Part shown: piece after piece, positions 54,940 to 64,000 of the stretch
How the letters are laid out: each line of letters begins with the position of its first letter
How positions within the stretch are numbered: position 1 is the stretch's first letter
Assembly (NCBI RefSeq): GCF_004664715.2
Contig: NC_051073.1
Coordinates: 60,993,379 to 61,057,378 of the forward strand
From: Peromyscus leucopus
Lineage: Eukaryota; Chordata; Mammalia; Rodentia; Cricetidae
DNA length: 64,000 bases
Direction of reading: 5' to 3'
Made by a program: the position numbers and the translations under genes
The notes under the pieces: generated by a model
The model's input: only the letters and a program-made list of their open reading frames with translations
What the model was told of the DNA's origin: nothing
The model's database searches: none

Positions 54940-55480
54940 CAGTAGGGTTTTAATGTAGACATCAACATGATGGTTCTAAATTTATCTAAACAACAAAAGC
55001 TCTAGAATCAGGGAACTACTTTGAGAAGGAAGTAAGATGAATCAACTTCTTGATTTTAAAAGGCCTGATAATGACACAAAAGTTTAGATACTGTGTTATT
55101 ACTAAGATAAACACATGAAGCAATGCGGGGGATACTCAGCTACGCCCCCACACGCATGCTCAATTGACTTTCAACAAAGGGACAGCAGGGAGGGGCAGTT
55201 TTTCGCCACACTGAACAACTAGACATTTCTCCTCAGAAAAGAACTTCTGCATCTTGAAACAAGAACAAGAGCTGACTCAAAACCAAACCATATCAAACGT
55301 GAATGTAAAACCTGCAACTATAAAACATCTGAAGAAGATCCCAAGGAACTCACATCATGTAAATTAGATGCTCTGGCTTCAGCACCAAAAGCATAATCCA
55401 TTCTCAAGATTAATGGGCCTTGATCAAAAATTAAAAACCTGCTCTGCAAGACCAACATTGCCAAGAGAGTTTGAAAAGAC
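54940..55480 (+). mobile_element. Old L1 ORF2 3' relic
   Basis: CTCAATTGACTTTCAACAAA, AACCTGCAACTATAAAACAT and AAAGCATAATCCATTCTCAA then ATTAAAAACCTGCTCTGCAA follow the ORF2 C-terminal region. Same orientation as 53870-54310, so likely one copy with a gap. Confidence 0.78.
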
Positions 55481-55484
55481 ATCA

Positions 55485-55700
55485 GTTCTAGGCTAGCCAG
55501 GCTCCCCCGAGTGCTCACATCTAAGTGCTCTTTCTTCCGACCTGTTGAGACTTCAGAAGGCCAGTCTCATTTCACCACCTCCACAGCTACAAGCTGCCAA
55601 GAACTCTGCCATACTCTCCTGGTCATCGTGGGCTGTGCCTTTTCAAACCATGAGCCAAATAAAATCCTTCCTTCCTTAAGGTGCCTTTTTTCAGGTATTT

Positions 55701-55704
<4 letters not shown>
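55485..55704 (+). mobile_element. MaLR-like LTR, 3' part
   Basis: AACCATGAGCCAAATAAAAT then CCTTCCTTCCTTAAGGTGCC and TTTTTTCAGGTATTTTATTA are the polyadenylation end of the rodent LTR family. Truncated by the CA microsatellite. Confidence 0.72.

Positions 55705-55757
<53 letters not shown>
55705..55757. repeat. (CA)n microsatellite
   Basis: Pure CA run of about 26 units. Confidence 0.98.
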
Positions 55758-55758
<1 letters not shown>

Positions 55759-55880
55759 GTACCAAAGATTTACTTTCCAAAGTCTCTGGTTAATCTTTAG
55801 GACATCAACTTTTAGCAATATTATTTGCTTATAGAAAAACAAAGCCATAATAAGTTAAGCCTAGAAGAAATGTAGGGTAT

Positions 55881-56408
55881 TGTATCCAGCTTTCTTTGGG
55901 CCACCAATCAGCTCCCAAATCATGACACAGAGACTTATTTTTATTAGTTATGAATGCTCGTCCTTGTCTTATGCTTGTCCCCCTAGCTCTTCTATCTTAA
56001 ATGTATCTGTTTCTCTTCATCTACATTTGACCTCGGGGCTTTTTACCTTTCCTTCATTCTGTAAGTCCTACTTGGACTGCCCTGCTCTGGGGCTGGCTGG
56101 CGGGCTGACCGCCCCAGGGTCTCCCCTCTCTTCCTCTCTTCTTCCCCAGCCTACATTCCTCCTTCTCCTATTTATTCTCTTTGGCCACCAGCCCTGCCCA
56201 TCCCTCCTCTGCATCACTATTGGCCATTCAGCTTTTTATTAGACCAATCAGGTACCTTAGGCAGGCAGGGTGAAAGAGCAACCCATCGTCACATAATTAA
56301 ACAAATGCAGCATAAACAAATGTAAGACACCTTTACATAGTTAAAGTTATTATGCAACATAAACAAATGTAGCACATATTTGTCTAGTGAAAGTAATATT
56401 CCACAACA
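55881..56408 (-). mobile_element. Rodent ERV solo LTR, antisense
   Basis: On the minus strand it starts TGTTGTGGAATATTACTTTC and ends AAGAAAGCTGGATACA, the TG...CA form of a retroviral LTR of about 528 bp. The promoter part has GATTGGTCTAATAAAAAGCT and GGCCAATAG. It resembles an ERVK-like LTR common in cricetids (mys-related or similar, name uncertain). No viral genes adjoin it, so it is a solo LTR. Confidence 0.8.
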
Positions 56409-56519
56409 GGGAAATTCGGGTAGACTTCAGTGGTTCTTCTGTTCATTCCAAAGATGTAAGGGTGTCAAAAATTGGAGGCTCAAACACAATTGGGCAAAGG
56501 AAGTAAAGACAAGGGTTTT
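56409..56519. other. Short spacer
   Basis: No element recognised between the LTR and an L1 fragment. Confidence 0.4.
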
Positions 56520-56660
56520 ATCTCACATGACACATAGATGCAAAAATCCCAGATAAAACACTAGAAAACCAACTCCAACACAATATAAAAATCAAATAAC
56601 AAAAACCATACATCTTCACCAAGTTTTTGTCTTGGGATTGGTCAACATTCAAAACTCATG
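56520..56660 (+). mobile_element. L1 ORF2 fragment
   Basis: CATAGATGCAAAAATCCCAG then AACACTAGAAAACCAACTCC and TCTTGGGATTGGTCAACATT match the ORF2 segment atagatgcaaaaatcctcaa ... atgcaaggatggttcaacat. Confidence 0.65.
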
Positions 56661-56686
56661 AACAATGATTATAAAAAAAACAGCAC

Positions 56687-56853
56687 TTCACCAGGTGACA
56701 GTGGTGCACCCCTTTAATCCCAGCACTCGGGAGGCAGAGGCAGGCAGATCTCTGTGAGTTCAAGGCCATCCTGGTCTACAGAGCGAGATCCAGGACAGGC
56801 ACCAAAGCTACACAGAGAAACCCTGTCTCTAAAAAAAAAAAAAAAAAAAAAAG
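56687..56853 (+). mobile_element. B1 SINE, full length, cricetid type
   Basis: CACCAGGTGACAGTGGTGCA, CTTTAATCCCAGCACTCGGG, AGGACAGGCACCAAAGCTAC then CACAGAGAAACCCTGTCTCT and an A22 tail. Little diverged. Confidence 0.97.
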
Positions 56854-57383
56854 CACTTCATCTTGAAATCTTGTGCACCTCTAACAAACACAGTCCAGAA
56901 GGATCTTTATATTTTAATTGTACTAATGATAAAGAAATGGGTATTCAACTCTATAAACAAAGGAATACTGTCATTCGGGCAGTGTTTGAAATGTATAAAT
57001 TAGAGGAAATTCTTGTTTCCTGAGAAACTACAAAATGTTACTGCACAGCTATTTCCTCCCTCCCTCCCTCCTCCCCCTCTCTTCCTTCCTTTTCTTTACT
57101 TTTTCTTTATCTAGCCAGAGTTGGTTTGCTAATTCTAAGAATGATTGTCAATACACAAATCAAAGAAACGATGACACCACGAAAATCCAACTGGGATTGG
57201 GCCCCAACTTTGGCTGCTCTCAGAACCATCCTGGGAGCTTAGAGAAAACAAAATGAAACAGACAACAGAGTCCCTGACGCCACTGAGCCTGAGGGACTAG
57301 GAGGGAACCTTACCAGCAAGCTCTGGAACCTTGCTGTGAGGAACAGACATCCTCCACACCCTTCCCTAGAAGGCTTCTCAAGG
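56854..57383. other. Unique sequence with CT-rich tract
   Basis: 57052-57105 is CCTCCCTC/CTTCCTTC-rich simple sequence. The remainder is unassigned. Confidence 0.45.
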
Positions 57384-57552
57384 GCGTGACGGCGGCACAA
57401 GCATGCCTCAATCCCAGCACTCAAGAGGCAGAGGCAGGCAGATCTTTGAGAGTTCAAGGGCAGCCTAGTCTACAAAGCCAGTTCCAGAACAGCTAGGACT
57501 GTTACACAGAGAAGTCCTGTCTCGAAAACCAAATAAACAAATAAATAGATTT
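57384..57552 (+). mobile_element. B1 SINE
   Basis: GGGCGTGACGGCGGCACAAG, CCTCAATCCCAGCACTCAAG and ACAGCTAGGACTGTTACACA then GAGAAGTCCTGTCTCGAAAA. The GCTAGGACTGTTACACAG variant is a second B1 lineage distinct from the two copies upstream. (AAAT)n tail. Confidence 0.95.
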
Positions 57553-57987
57553 TTACCATGGGGGAGAAAAAAAATCAATAAAAGATTAAAGCATCCACAA
57601 GACATGACTTGTCACCTTAAAAAGAACTTTGCAAGAACAAATTGCTACAGATGCTGAAGCTGAGGTCAATGGCAGCCTCCGCTGGGATCAAGAATTAGAA
57701 ACTCCACTCATTTCTTGAATAAACAGGCAAGGATGGCAGAACTTAACAGGCAAAGAGACATGTGGTAAATGTTCCAAAAGAGAAGAAGCTAGAGAGAGAC
57801 CAGGAAGTATTAACTAGGCGAAGGCTGTTGTGGGCCAGAGCCGTGAGTGTGTGTGTGCTTGTAGTGAGACTGGGTGTGGGTGTGGGTGGGGGGCTTCTGA
57901 TTTTCTTGGTGAGATTATTCCAGGGGAACAGAACCGAGGTTTCTGAAGATGAGGTGGCATGATCAGTCTGTGCTTTAAGATTAGCAA
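57553..57987. other. Unique sequence with GTGGGTG tract
   Basis: About 430 bp. A GTGTGG/GGGTGTGG-rich patch lies near 57848-57892. No exon recognised. Confidence 0.45.
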
Positions 57988-58230
57988 AGCGGGGCCTGAA
58001 GAGATGATGCAGATGTTAAGAGCACTGGCTACTCCTTCAGAGGACCTGATTTCAATCCCAGCACCCACATAGTGAGTGGCTCACAATGTATCTAACTCCA
58101 GTTCTGGGGACCTGATGCCCTCTGTTGGCCTCTGTGGGCATTGCATGCATGTGATACACAGACACACACACAGACAAAACAACATCCATACTCATAAAAG
58201 TAAGTAACAATTTAAAATAAAGGAAAATAA
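57988..58230 (+). mobile_element. B3-type SINE
   Basis: GGGCCTGAAGAGATGATGCA, GTTAAGAGCACTGGCTACTC, AGAGGACCTGATTTCAATCC and CTCTGTTGGCCTCTGTGGGC, with a long A-rich tail. Confidence 0.93.
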
Positions 58231-59144
58231 AGAGGATGACTCTTAAGGACTCTCCAGGGCCAACTGGAACAGATAATGGGCCCATCTGCACCCATTCCTC
58301 TGGCTTCGGAAAGGACAATGACCTTCCCACCCTGTCACCATCCATCAGCACAAACAGGGGATAAACAATGTGGTGCATCAGCTCTATCCCTCTGTTTCTT
58401 CCTCAGTCATGCAAAGATCAGGTGGGTTCGTCTCCATTAGCCCGACGCCCTGCACTTCTAGAACAGAAAAATGAGAAACCATACATGCAGCACAAACAGG
58501 GCCCTGGAGCCCCAGAAGTCTTCTTTGGGATTGGTTGGGCCTTAGCTGTAGCCAGAGATTTGCTGCCTCTCGTAAGTTTTGATTCCGCATAAAACTGAAT
58601 TCATTCCTGGAATGTCCTGGGCAGAAAGAAAACAAGCCCAGAAATGAAAATCATTCACAAAATAAATCTCAGGAGGAGCAGACATGCATGGTTGGGAGTC
58701 CACCACGGGGTCAAAGGTGTCACAGCAGGTTCCAGCCGAGAAGGGTCTGAGAGCCAACTGTCCCTGCCCCCTCTCCTACAGACACCCACACTACTCTCTT
58801 CCTGTGTCCGAGGCCTTCCCCAGCACGGCAGCCCCTGAAATTCTTAACACCTTAGACACTTTGAAATTCTGTATTGTCCCCGTTTCCTGTTTCTTTCATC
58901 CATGTGACCTGTTTCCTCACGCAGACCCAAGTCTCACAGGCATAAGATCCCATCCATCCTATCCATCAATCATCCACACAGCTAGGTGGAGAGCAGATAT
59001 CTAATTGTGTTTGCCAGCCCATTCACAGTTGTTTCAGGGACACGGGGAGCACTATTCAATATGTTATAATGATGTCACTCTTTTGTTCCATTCTGCAGTC
59101 ATTTCATTTTCGTGTATATATATGTATATATGTATGTTTGTGTG
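58231..59144. other. Unique sequence, no gene recognised
   Basis: About 900 bp, no repeat recognised apart from a TATA-rich patch at 59113-59140. No splice-supported exon. Confidence 0.45.
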
Positions 59145-59455
59145 GGTGAACATGTGTGTGGGCATGCATGCATATATGTGCACGTGGAAGTCAGAAGTCA
59201 ACCCTAGGTGTCTTTTCTTGGGAGCCATCTGCCTTGTATTTTGAGATAAGGTCTTTCATGGGCCTAAAGATCACCTAGTAGGTGGCTGGCTACTAAGCTG
59301 GCTGGCATGAGCCCGAGCCCGTCTTTGCCACCCCCCCCCCCTGCCCCCAGTGCTGCGATTATGAGCCCATACCACTAAAGCCGCTTCCTAACATGGCTTC
59401 TGGGAATGAACCGCAGGTTCCCACACTTGGAAGGCAAGCTCTTCCCTGACTGGAT
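59145..59455 (-). mobile_element. B4-type SINE, antisense
   Basis: GTGGAAGTCAGAAGTCAACC then TAGGTGTCTTTTCTTGGGAG, GCCTTGTATTTTGAGATAAG and GGAAGGCAAGCTCTTCCCTG follow the reverse-complement B4. A C12 run is at about 59330-59341. Confidence 0.78.
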
Positions 59456-59457
59456 TA

Positions 59458-59610
59458 TCACAGCCCTGGTCATTTAATGTTGAAAACTGCTCTCTCGTGG
59501 TCAGATAAAGACACTAAAGGCAGCTCACAGAGGCTGAGGACTGTGCCCAGGAACACCCAGCCAGTAAGCAGACGAGACGGGACAGATCTGAACGTATGCT
59601 TACACTTCAT
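59458..59610 (-). mobile_element. MIR SINE relic, antisense
   Basis: GAGGACTGTGCCCAGGAACA then CCCAGCCAGTAAGCAGACGA and GACGGGACAGATCTGAACGT match the antisense MIR core. Confidence 0.65.
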
Positions 59611-60699
59611 AATCCACCTGCCACCCTGCGGCCATCTCCTGCCAGCTTTCTGAAGAACCATCTGCACTTTAAGAAAAAAAAAAATTACCCGTGTCCCCTG
59701 AGGATTATGAGAAGTCATTCATAAGGTCCTGGGTTAACAAATTAACACTAGGTCTGAGGGCCCCAGAGCTAGGAGGAAAATCAAGCTGCAGATCTGAAAG
59801 AAAGGGAAATCCTCTCCTCATCCCCTTTCCTTTGTCCTGGGGGCTTTGGGTCTCCAGAGGGCTGTGCACTCAAGACCCAGGAGGGAGGAGCAGAGCTGGG
59901 GTGGGCAGAAAAGGGGGGGGGTAACAGAAGTACCAGAAGTGGGGGATGGGACAACACTGGGGACTCTGAGAAGCTGGATCTACACAAAAATTCCCACAGC
60001 TCCCTAGTGGGGTTCCCATTGTGAGCATTCGCCCTCAGACACCCAGGGACAGTGAGCGAGCGAGCGAGCGGGAGGGCGCTGAAAAGGAGACCCCGGGGAG
60101 CATCTGAGAAGTCAGCCTTTCTTGCCCCCCACCCCCAGCTTCCAGCGGTAACTCCTGCTGACCCTGCCTGTGCCCCAGGCCCACCAGTCTGGCTGCCATG
60201 GCACAGCACACCAGTGCCACAGCAGCCCTGGCTTCTGAGGGGCAGGTACCAAGGCAGAAGGGACAGCCTACCGGCCTGTGGTGACACACTGAGGTCCCAG
60301 GGTCTCCAGCATGGAAGAACCGCGCTTTAAACCTGTTAGCTTCACCTGGAGGAAAAGGTTGGCAGCCGAAATTCAAGAGAGAATAATGGGAAGGGACCCA
60401 CAGAACGGGACAAGGGGGAGGGAAGTGACTGACAAGCAGGCTGCTGCCTGGCACCTCACTCCTCCCGTGGGACAGGAGGCTGAGAGAGCGAAGGGAAAGG
60501 AGAGAAGTCACATGGCACAGGGGCTCACTGCAGTGTCCACACTCTCTGGACGACGGCTTGATGATGCCCTGGTTCCGAGCCCCAGTGACAACCAATGGAC
60601 TCCACTGGGACCCAAGCACCCATGTATGCAAGGCTCCCATGCAAATGGCCTGCCTCTTGTTCTCTGTGCACACCCCTTGTTTGCCAGAGGCGGGGATAT
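59611..60699. other. GC-richer unique sequence
   Basis: About 1.1 kb with a (GAGC)4-5 run at 60053-60071 and a G8 run near 59910. A long minus-strand open frame runs through it, judged spurious (see rejected items). No repeat family recognised. Confidence 0.45.
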
Positions 60700-60890
60700 G
60701 GCTCAACAGGTTGTATTTAGGAACGTAATCTATATATGGATATGTGTAATATAGATGCATGTAATAACAATTAATGAAAAAAGAGGCCCTGTATTTGAAA
60801 GGAAGGCAGAAGGGGGATATGGGAGTGTGCAGGGGGAGGAAAGGGAAAGGAAAAAGGGCATAATTAATTATAATCTCAAAGACTTTTTTT
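60700..60890 (+). mobile_element. Rodent L1 3' UTR tail
   Basis: AACAATTAATGAAAAAAGAG then GCCCTGTATTTGAAAGGAAG, GGGGATATGGGAGTGTGCAG and ATTATAATCTCAAAGAC follow the purine-rich end of rodent L1. Only the last 190 bp were inserted. Confidence 0.82.
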
Positions 60891-61019
60891 AATTGCTCTA
60901 CATTGAATATGGGCAAGATTAATGTCCTCTGTTGGAAAAGTTGCTTTATGCAGGGTTGCTCTCCACTCACTAGCTTCAGAAAGGAAAGAGTGGGAGGTTC
61001 TTGTTGTTTGTTTTGTTTA
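60891..61019. other. Short unique spacer
   Basis: No element recognised. Confidence 0.4.
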
Positions 61020-61182
61020 TCTGGTGTTGTTGCTGTTGTTGTTGTTGTTTTAGCAAGGTCTATGTAGTTTTGGCTGTCCTAGAACTACTCTGTAGACCAG
61101 GCTGGCCTCGTACTCACAGGGATCCTCCGGCTTCTATCTCCTGAGTGCTGGGATTAAAACCCGGTGCTACTATGCCTGACTA
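61020..61182 (-). mobile_element. B1 SINE, antisense
   Basis: (GTT)n tail at 61024-61050, then GTAGTTTTGGCTGTCCTAGA, ACCAGGCTGGCCTCGTACTC and GAGTGCTGGGATTAAAACCC. Confidence 0.93.
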
Positions 61183-61185
61183 ACA

Positions 61186-61363
61186 GGAGGGTTTTTATTA
61201 TTTGTTTTATTTTTGATTTTCCAAGACAGAGTTTCTCTGTGTAGCCCTGGCTGTCCTGGAACTCGTTCTATAGGCCAGGTTGGCCTTGAAATCAGAGATC
61301 CGCCTGCCTCTGCCTCCTGAGTGCTGGGATTAAAGTTGTGTGCCATCCCTCCACCCCCACTCC
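61186..61363 (-). mobile_element. B1 SINE, antisense
   Basis: CAAGACAGAGTTTCTCTGTG then TAGCCCTGGCTGTCCTGGAA, GGCCAGGTTGGCCTTGAAAT and GAGTGCTGGGATTAAAGTTG. Tandem with the preceding B1, same orientation. Confidence 0.95.
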
Positions 61364-62033
61364 CACTAGGAGGCTTTTTAATAACGAGTAATCGCCTGTG
61401 TGTATCGCAAAACATTTTTCTCAAGAGAGGAAATGAGACCCCCACATTGACAGGGATGTTTCATCCTCAAATTCCCACTGTCTGAATCTCTTTAATAAAG
61501 AAACAACAAATCAGCTAGTCGCATTTCACAGAAAAATGGGACTAAATAAAGCTGTGTAGTGGTTCATCTTATAGTTTGAAGGGAAAAATCAAGGGATGTT
61601 TCTTATAGAGTGAGTCTATGGTGCTCCCAGAGAATGCACTGAAGAGAGACCTTACCAGTCAGGACCAACGCTCGTCCTCCACTGAGCACCTCGTTAAGGC
61701 CTGTGTCCACTCGGTATACCTGGTACCAGACACGCCTTCCTTGCAGGCTCCTCCCTGCTCAATAGTGACTGCAGCTGTCTGTCTACTGCATTCCAGGTAG
61801 GCCTACCTAGTCTTACCAGTTAGAGCAGGAATATCCCTAAGTCCTGATTTCATACATGTTCTCTAAGATCTGCCCCTGGGGAAAGAGTCTCCTGATGAAG
61901 GGGTCAGCAAATCTCACACACACAAACCACTCTGAGGACCTGAGTTCTGGCATGCCCACTGCCAGGTGTACCCTTATCCCTAACCCAGCTGCCCTCCTCC
62001 TCCAAGGGCCATCATAGTGCCCCCAACACTCCC

Positions 62034-62040
<7 letters not shown>
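61364..62040. other. Unique sequence, no gene recognised
   Basis: About 680 bp without a recognised repeat or exon. Confidence 0.45.

Positions 62041-62071
<31 letters not shown>
62041..62071. repeat. (CA)n microsatellite
   Basis: Pure CA of about 15 units. Confidence 0.97.
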
Positions 62072-62072
<1 letters not shown>

Positions 62073-63134
62073 CTTAACAAGAAACGGTGGCTAGTACCAA
62101 TCTGCACCACAGTTAGGATGGCTCTCCAAGCTCATGCCTAGTGGCGGATGATCCCTTCATCATCAGTGAGCCCGGGGCTGCCCTGCCCATCTTGGTACAA
62201 AGATTCCTGTGCATGTCCCCAGAGTACAATCATCCCGCAGTCAGAACCAAGTATTCGGGAAGGTTCCTTCTAGCCCTAGCTCAGGCCCTTGGACCCTGAG
62301 GATGGGAACCCAGGACAAGCTCGCTCTGGACAATGGCAGGACCATTTGACTAGCTTAGGGCACAGAGGTCAAGGCATCGCCCTCCACAATTCTTTCTGGG
62401 GCAGAACAGAGAAGGAGGCTAAGACCACGTAAGGCAGTTGAGAAGGAGGTCAAGATCTGACAGACAAGACAAGATTTGACAACAAGATAGTTGATAGGGA
62501 AGGGAAGGAGAGAAAAACAAAATTCTAACACCCTGAAGGCCTTTGAGGGACAGATTACAGCCACACCACACTTCCTCGAGACTGGTGTGTGGATACCCAA
62601 AGCTCTGGACTACAGTTGTGCATCTTAACAAACAAGCAAAGATTGTTCCAGAACAGGGAAAAGTACACCCTCAATGGAGACTGAAGCAGCTGAGGTAGGG
62701 GGGTGGCGGGACAAGGGGAAATTCATAAACCCCATTCTTTGCAGTTGAGCAGAGGGATGGGTCAGCCGGCTCTCGAAGCTCTAGCACCATGTCCACTGCC
62801 CAGGGGCACCCTCACTCCCACCCCGCTCCCTGAAACCACAATAGCTAATTGTATCCCTTTCAGAAACCACTGGAGGGGAGTCTTTCTCTTTATAATACAA
62901 CAAATATTCCCACCTCAATTTTACTTAATAATAATTAAAAAAAAAAAATCCCACACACTCTCCCCAACAGCATCTTTCCATCTGCCATGCCAATCTTAGA
63001 AACTCAGTCCTTCGGGTTTTGAAGGGTTTCAGATGCCTAAGATCCAGAGAGAGGCACGAGCTAAGTCACCCCTGGGGATCAATCTATCTCTCCCAAACTT
63101 CCCAACAGCGGTCATCTCTAACAAACTCCCCCAG
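62072..63134. other. Unique sequence upstream of CpG island
   Basis: About 1.06 kb. An A11 run lies at about 62938-62949. If the minus-strand gene model is right, this is the intron portion just downstream of the promoter-proximal CpG island. No exon recognised. Confidence 0.45.
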
Positions 63135-63424
63135 AAAGGCGCCGGAGCTAACGTGAGAGGGAGGCGAAGCGCGGCGGGTTCGGTGCGGGTGCGAGAGAGC
63201 GAACCGAGTCCCGGCCGCGCGAGGCCGTCCACGTCCCAGCATCACGCCGGTGGGTGCAGGGACCAGGCGGTCATCAAGCTGTCTGCAAAGGCCGGGGCTG
63301 GGGATGGGGAGGGTGGGAAGCCATCCTTTCGGGGCTGGCGTCCCCTCACATCCCAACTCTCGCCGCTGCCACCGGGAGCCCGGTGACCGCGGCAGGACAA
63401 AAGCGCGGGCAGGCTCACTCACTC

Positions 63425-63431
63425 ACTCACC
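63425..63431 (-). other. Splice donor GTGAGT
   Basis: Minus strand reads GCGCGG then GTGAGTGAGTGAGTGAG, an excellent 5' splice site (CGG|GTGAGT). The intron would start at 63430 and run leftwards. The tandem GTGA gives further GT sites in register every 4 nt, so slippage in site choice is possible. Confidence 0.6.
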
Positions 63432-63652
63432 CGCGCGCGGCGACGACCGGTGCGAGCCGGCCCGGGCGCTCGGGGGCGGGCGTGCAGCCGCAGGCGTCGG
63501 GTTCTGCGGCCGGTCGGACGGGCGCCTCCGGGGCTGGACGGGCAGCGAGCGCCGAGCTGGCGACCCTGCGCGCGGCGGCGGCGGCGCGGCGGTGGCGAGC
63601 GGCGGCGGGCGGGAGCGGACGGAGCCGGAGGGCGGCCGAGCGGCTCTGGACT
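63431..63652 (-). other. Candidate non-coding first exon
   Basis: On the minus strand, from a candidate initiator TCAGTCC (A at 63652) to a splice donor after 63431. The segment has no ATG in any frame (no CAT on the plus strand from 63431 to 63690), so it would be 5' untranslated leader. It is extremely GC-rich, as in many regulatory or signalling genes. Gene identity unknown, and the transcription start is an inference from motif position. Confidence 0.55.
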
Positions 63653-63660
63653 GAGAAAGC

Positions 63661-63981
63661 TCACCGCGAAGCAACTTCCACGCGCTTATTTGCATGTCAT
63701 TTGCATGGAGCTCCCGGAATGGACCTGACACCCTGCCGGCCACGCCCACTCCCGCGGTGCCCGGGACACCGGCGTCAGACCCGGTCCAGACTGCTTGCTA
63801 CCCAGTACCGCCCCAAGTCTTTGCCAGCCCGTGCCACATAGCAGCGGTGCCGCCGCCACCACCACCCGTTTTTAAATTTTACTTTTATATCTCATGGAAG
63901 AATTCTCAACACAGGACAAAAGAGCATCACATATTGGAAAATTAATTTTCTCTCACTGATACAGCTGTTAACAATATTAGG
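63661..63981. other. Promoter-upstream flank
   Basis: GC shoulder to about 63870 including a CCGCCGCCACCACCACC run (63849-63868), then abruptly AT-rich DNA. In the minus-strand model this is upstream of the gene. Confidence 0.5.
63688..63706 (-). promoter_or_regulatory. Tandem octamer elements
   Basis: Two perfect octamers ATTTGCAT on the plus strand (63688-63695 and 63699-63706), that is ATGCAAAT on the minus strand, exactly 11 bp apart. They lie 36 to 54 bp upstream of the candidate minus-strand start. Octamers are bound by POU-domain factors (Oct-1/POU2F1 and relatives). Confidence 0.7.
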
Positions 63982-64000
63982 CACACACACACACACACAC
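63982..64000. repeat. (CA)n microsatellite, cut by window end
   Basis: CA run continuing past the last base, so its length is unknown. Confidence 0.95.

Larger units (their letters stand above)
63135..63660. promoter_or_regulatory. CpG island
   Basis: Very GC-rich with CpG retained at high density (GCGAAGCGCGGCGGGTTCGG, GGCGGCGGCGGCGCGGCGGT), against a CpG-poor background elsewhere. Its sharp edges, (CGG)n-rich core and unmethylated-type composition identify a promoter island. The densest part is 63431-63650, and a weaker GC shoulder continues to about 63850. Confidence 0.93.

Noticed and set aside
60035..60970. 936-bp minus-strand open frame, the longest in the window
   Set aside because: It has no ATG at its 5' end (it opens at GTG), so the ATG-initiated part is much shorter. 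The N-terminal third is antisense to an L1 3' tail, and the C-terminal part is low-complexity and GC-rich with no recognised domain or splice signals.
63250..63841. 134- and 195-codon plus-strand frames and several minus-strand frames in the CpG island
   Set aside because: GC-rich DNA has few stop codons. Overlapping Arg/Ala/Pro-rich frames on both strands are expected by composition, and the minus-strand exon segment has no ATG.

Overview
The window reads as nuclear DNA of a muroid rodent, most likely a cricetid (hamster, vole or deer-mouse group). The evidence is the repeat set: B1, B2, B3, B4 and ID-like SINEs, rodent L1 3' ends, MaLR-type LTRs, and B1 copies whose right half carries the AGGACAGGCACCAAAGCTAC variant that I associate with cricetids rather than house mouse. 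Nothing looks prokaryotic: there are no operons, ribosome binding sites, CRISPR arrays or long intact reading frames.

The only part that looks like a gene is the right end. From about 63,135 to 63,660 there is a CpG island. On the minus strand it contains a candidate initiator (63,652), an ATG-free GC-rich segment and a strong splice donor (GTGAGT at 63,430-63,425), preceded by two perfect octamer elements exactly 11 bp apart. I read this as the promoter and non-coding first exon of a minus-strand gene. If so, the remaining 63 kb is its first intron, perhaps with exons I cannot recognise. I could not name the gene and found no convincing coding exon.

The rest is typical intronic or intergenic mammalian DNA. 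0-16 kb: microsatellites, two minisatellites (20-bp unit at 2.46 kb, 30-bp unit at 6.13 kb), B4/B3/ID SINEs and MaLR-like LTRs. 16-29 kb: repeat-poor, with MIR and L2 relics and several AT-rich, homeodomain-motif-rich stretches that could be conserved non-coding elements. 29-33.7 kb: an old L1 ORF2 relic interrupted by a B1-like SINE, a Tigger-like DNA transposon and a B3 SINE. 35.5-38 kb: an LTR, a younger internally deleted L1 and a full-length B2. 38.6-46.5 kb: LTRs, MIR, L2 and an antisense L1 carrying a B1, ending in three LTR relics back to back. 47.7-57.6 kb: L1 pieces, two relics of one old hAT-like transposon, a local direct duplication of 234 bp (51,466 and 52,898), a rodent ERV solo LTR and three B1 copies. 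57.9-63 kb: B3, B4, MIR, an L1 3' tail and two B1 copies, then the CpG island.

Repeat names come from recalled consensus patterns, not a database search. Class assignments (B1, B2, L1, MIR, LTR) are firmer than subfamily names or exact edges, which are often uncertain by 10-30 bp.
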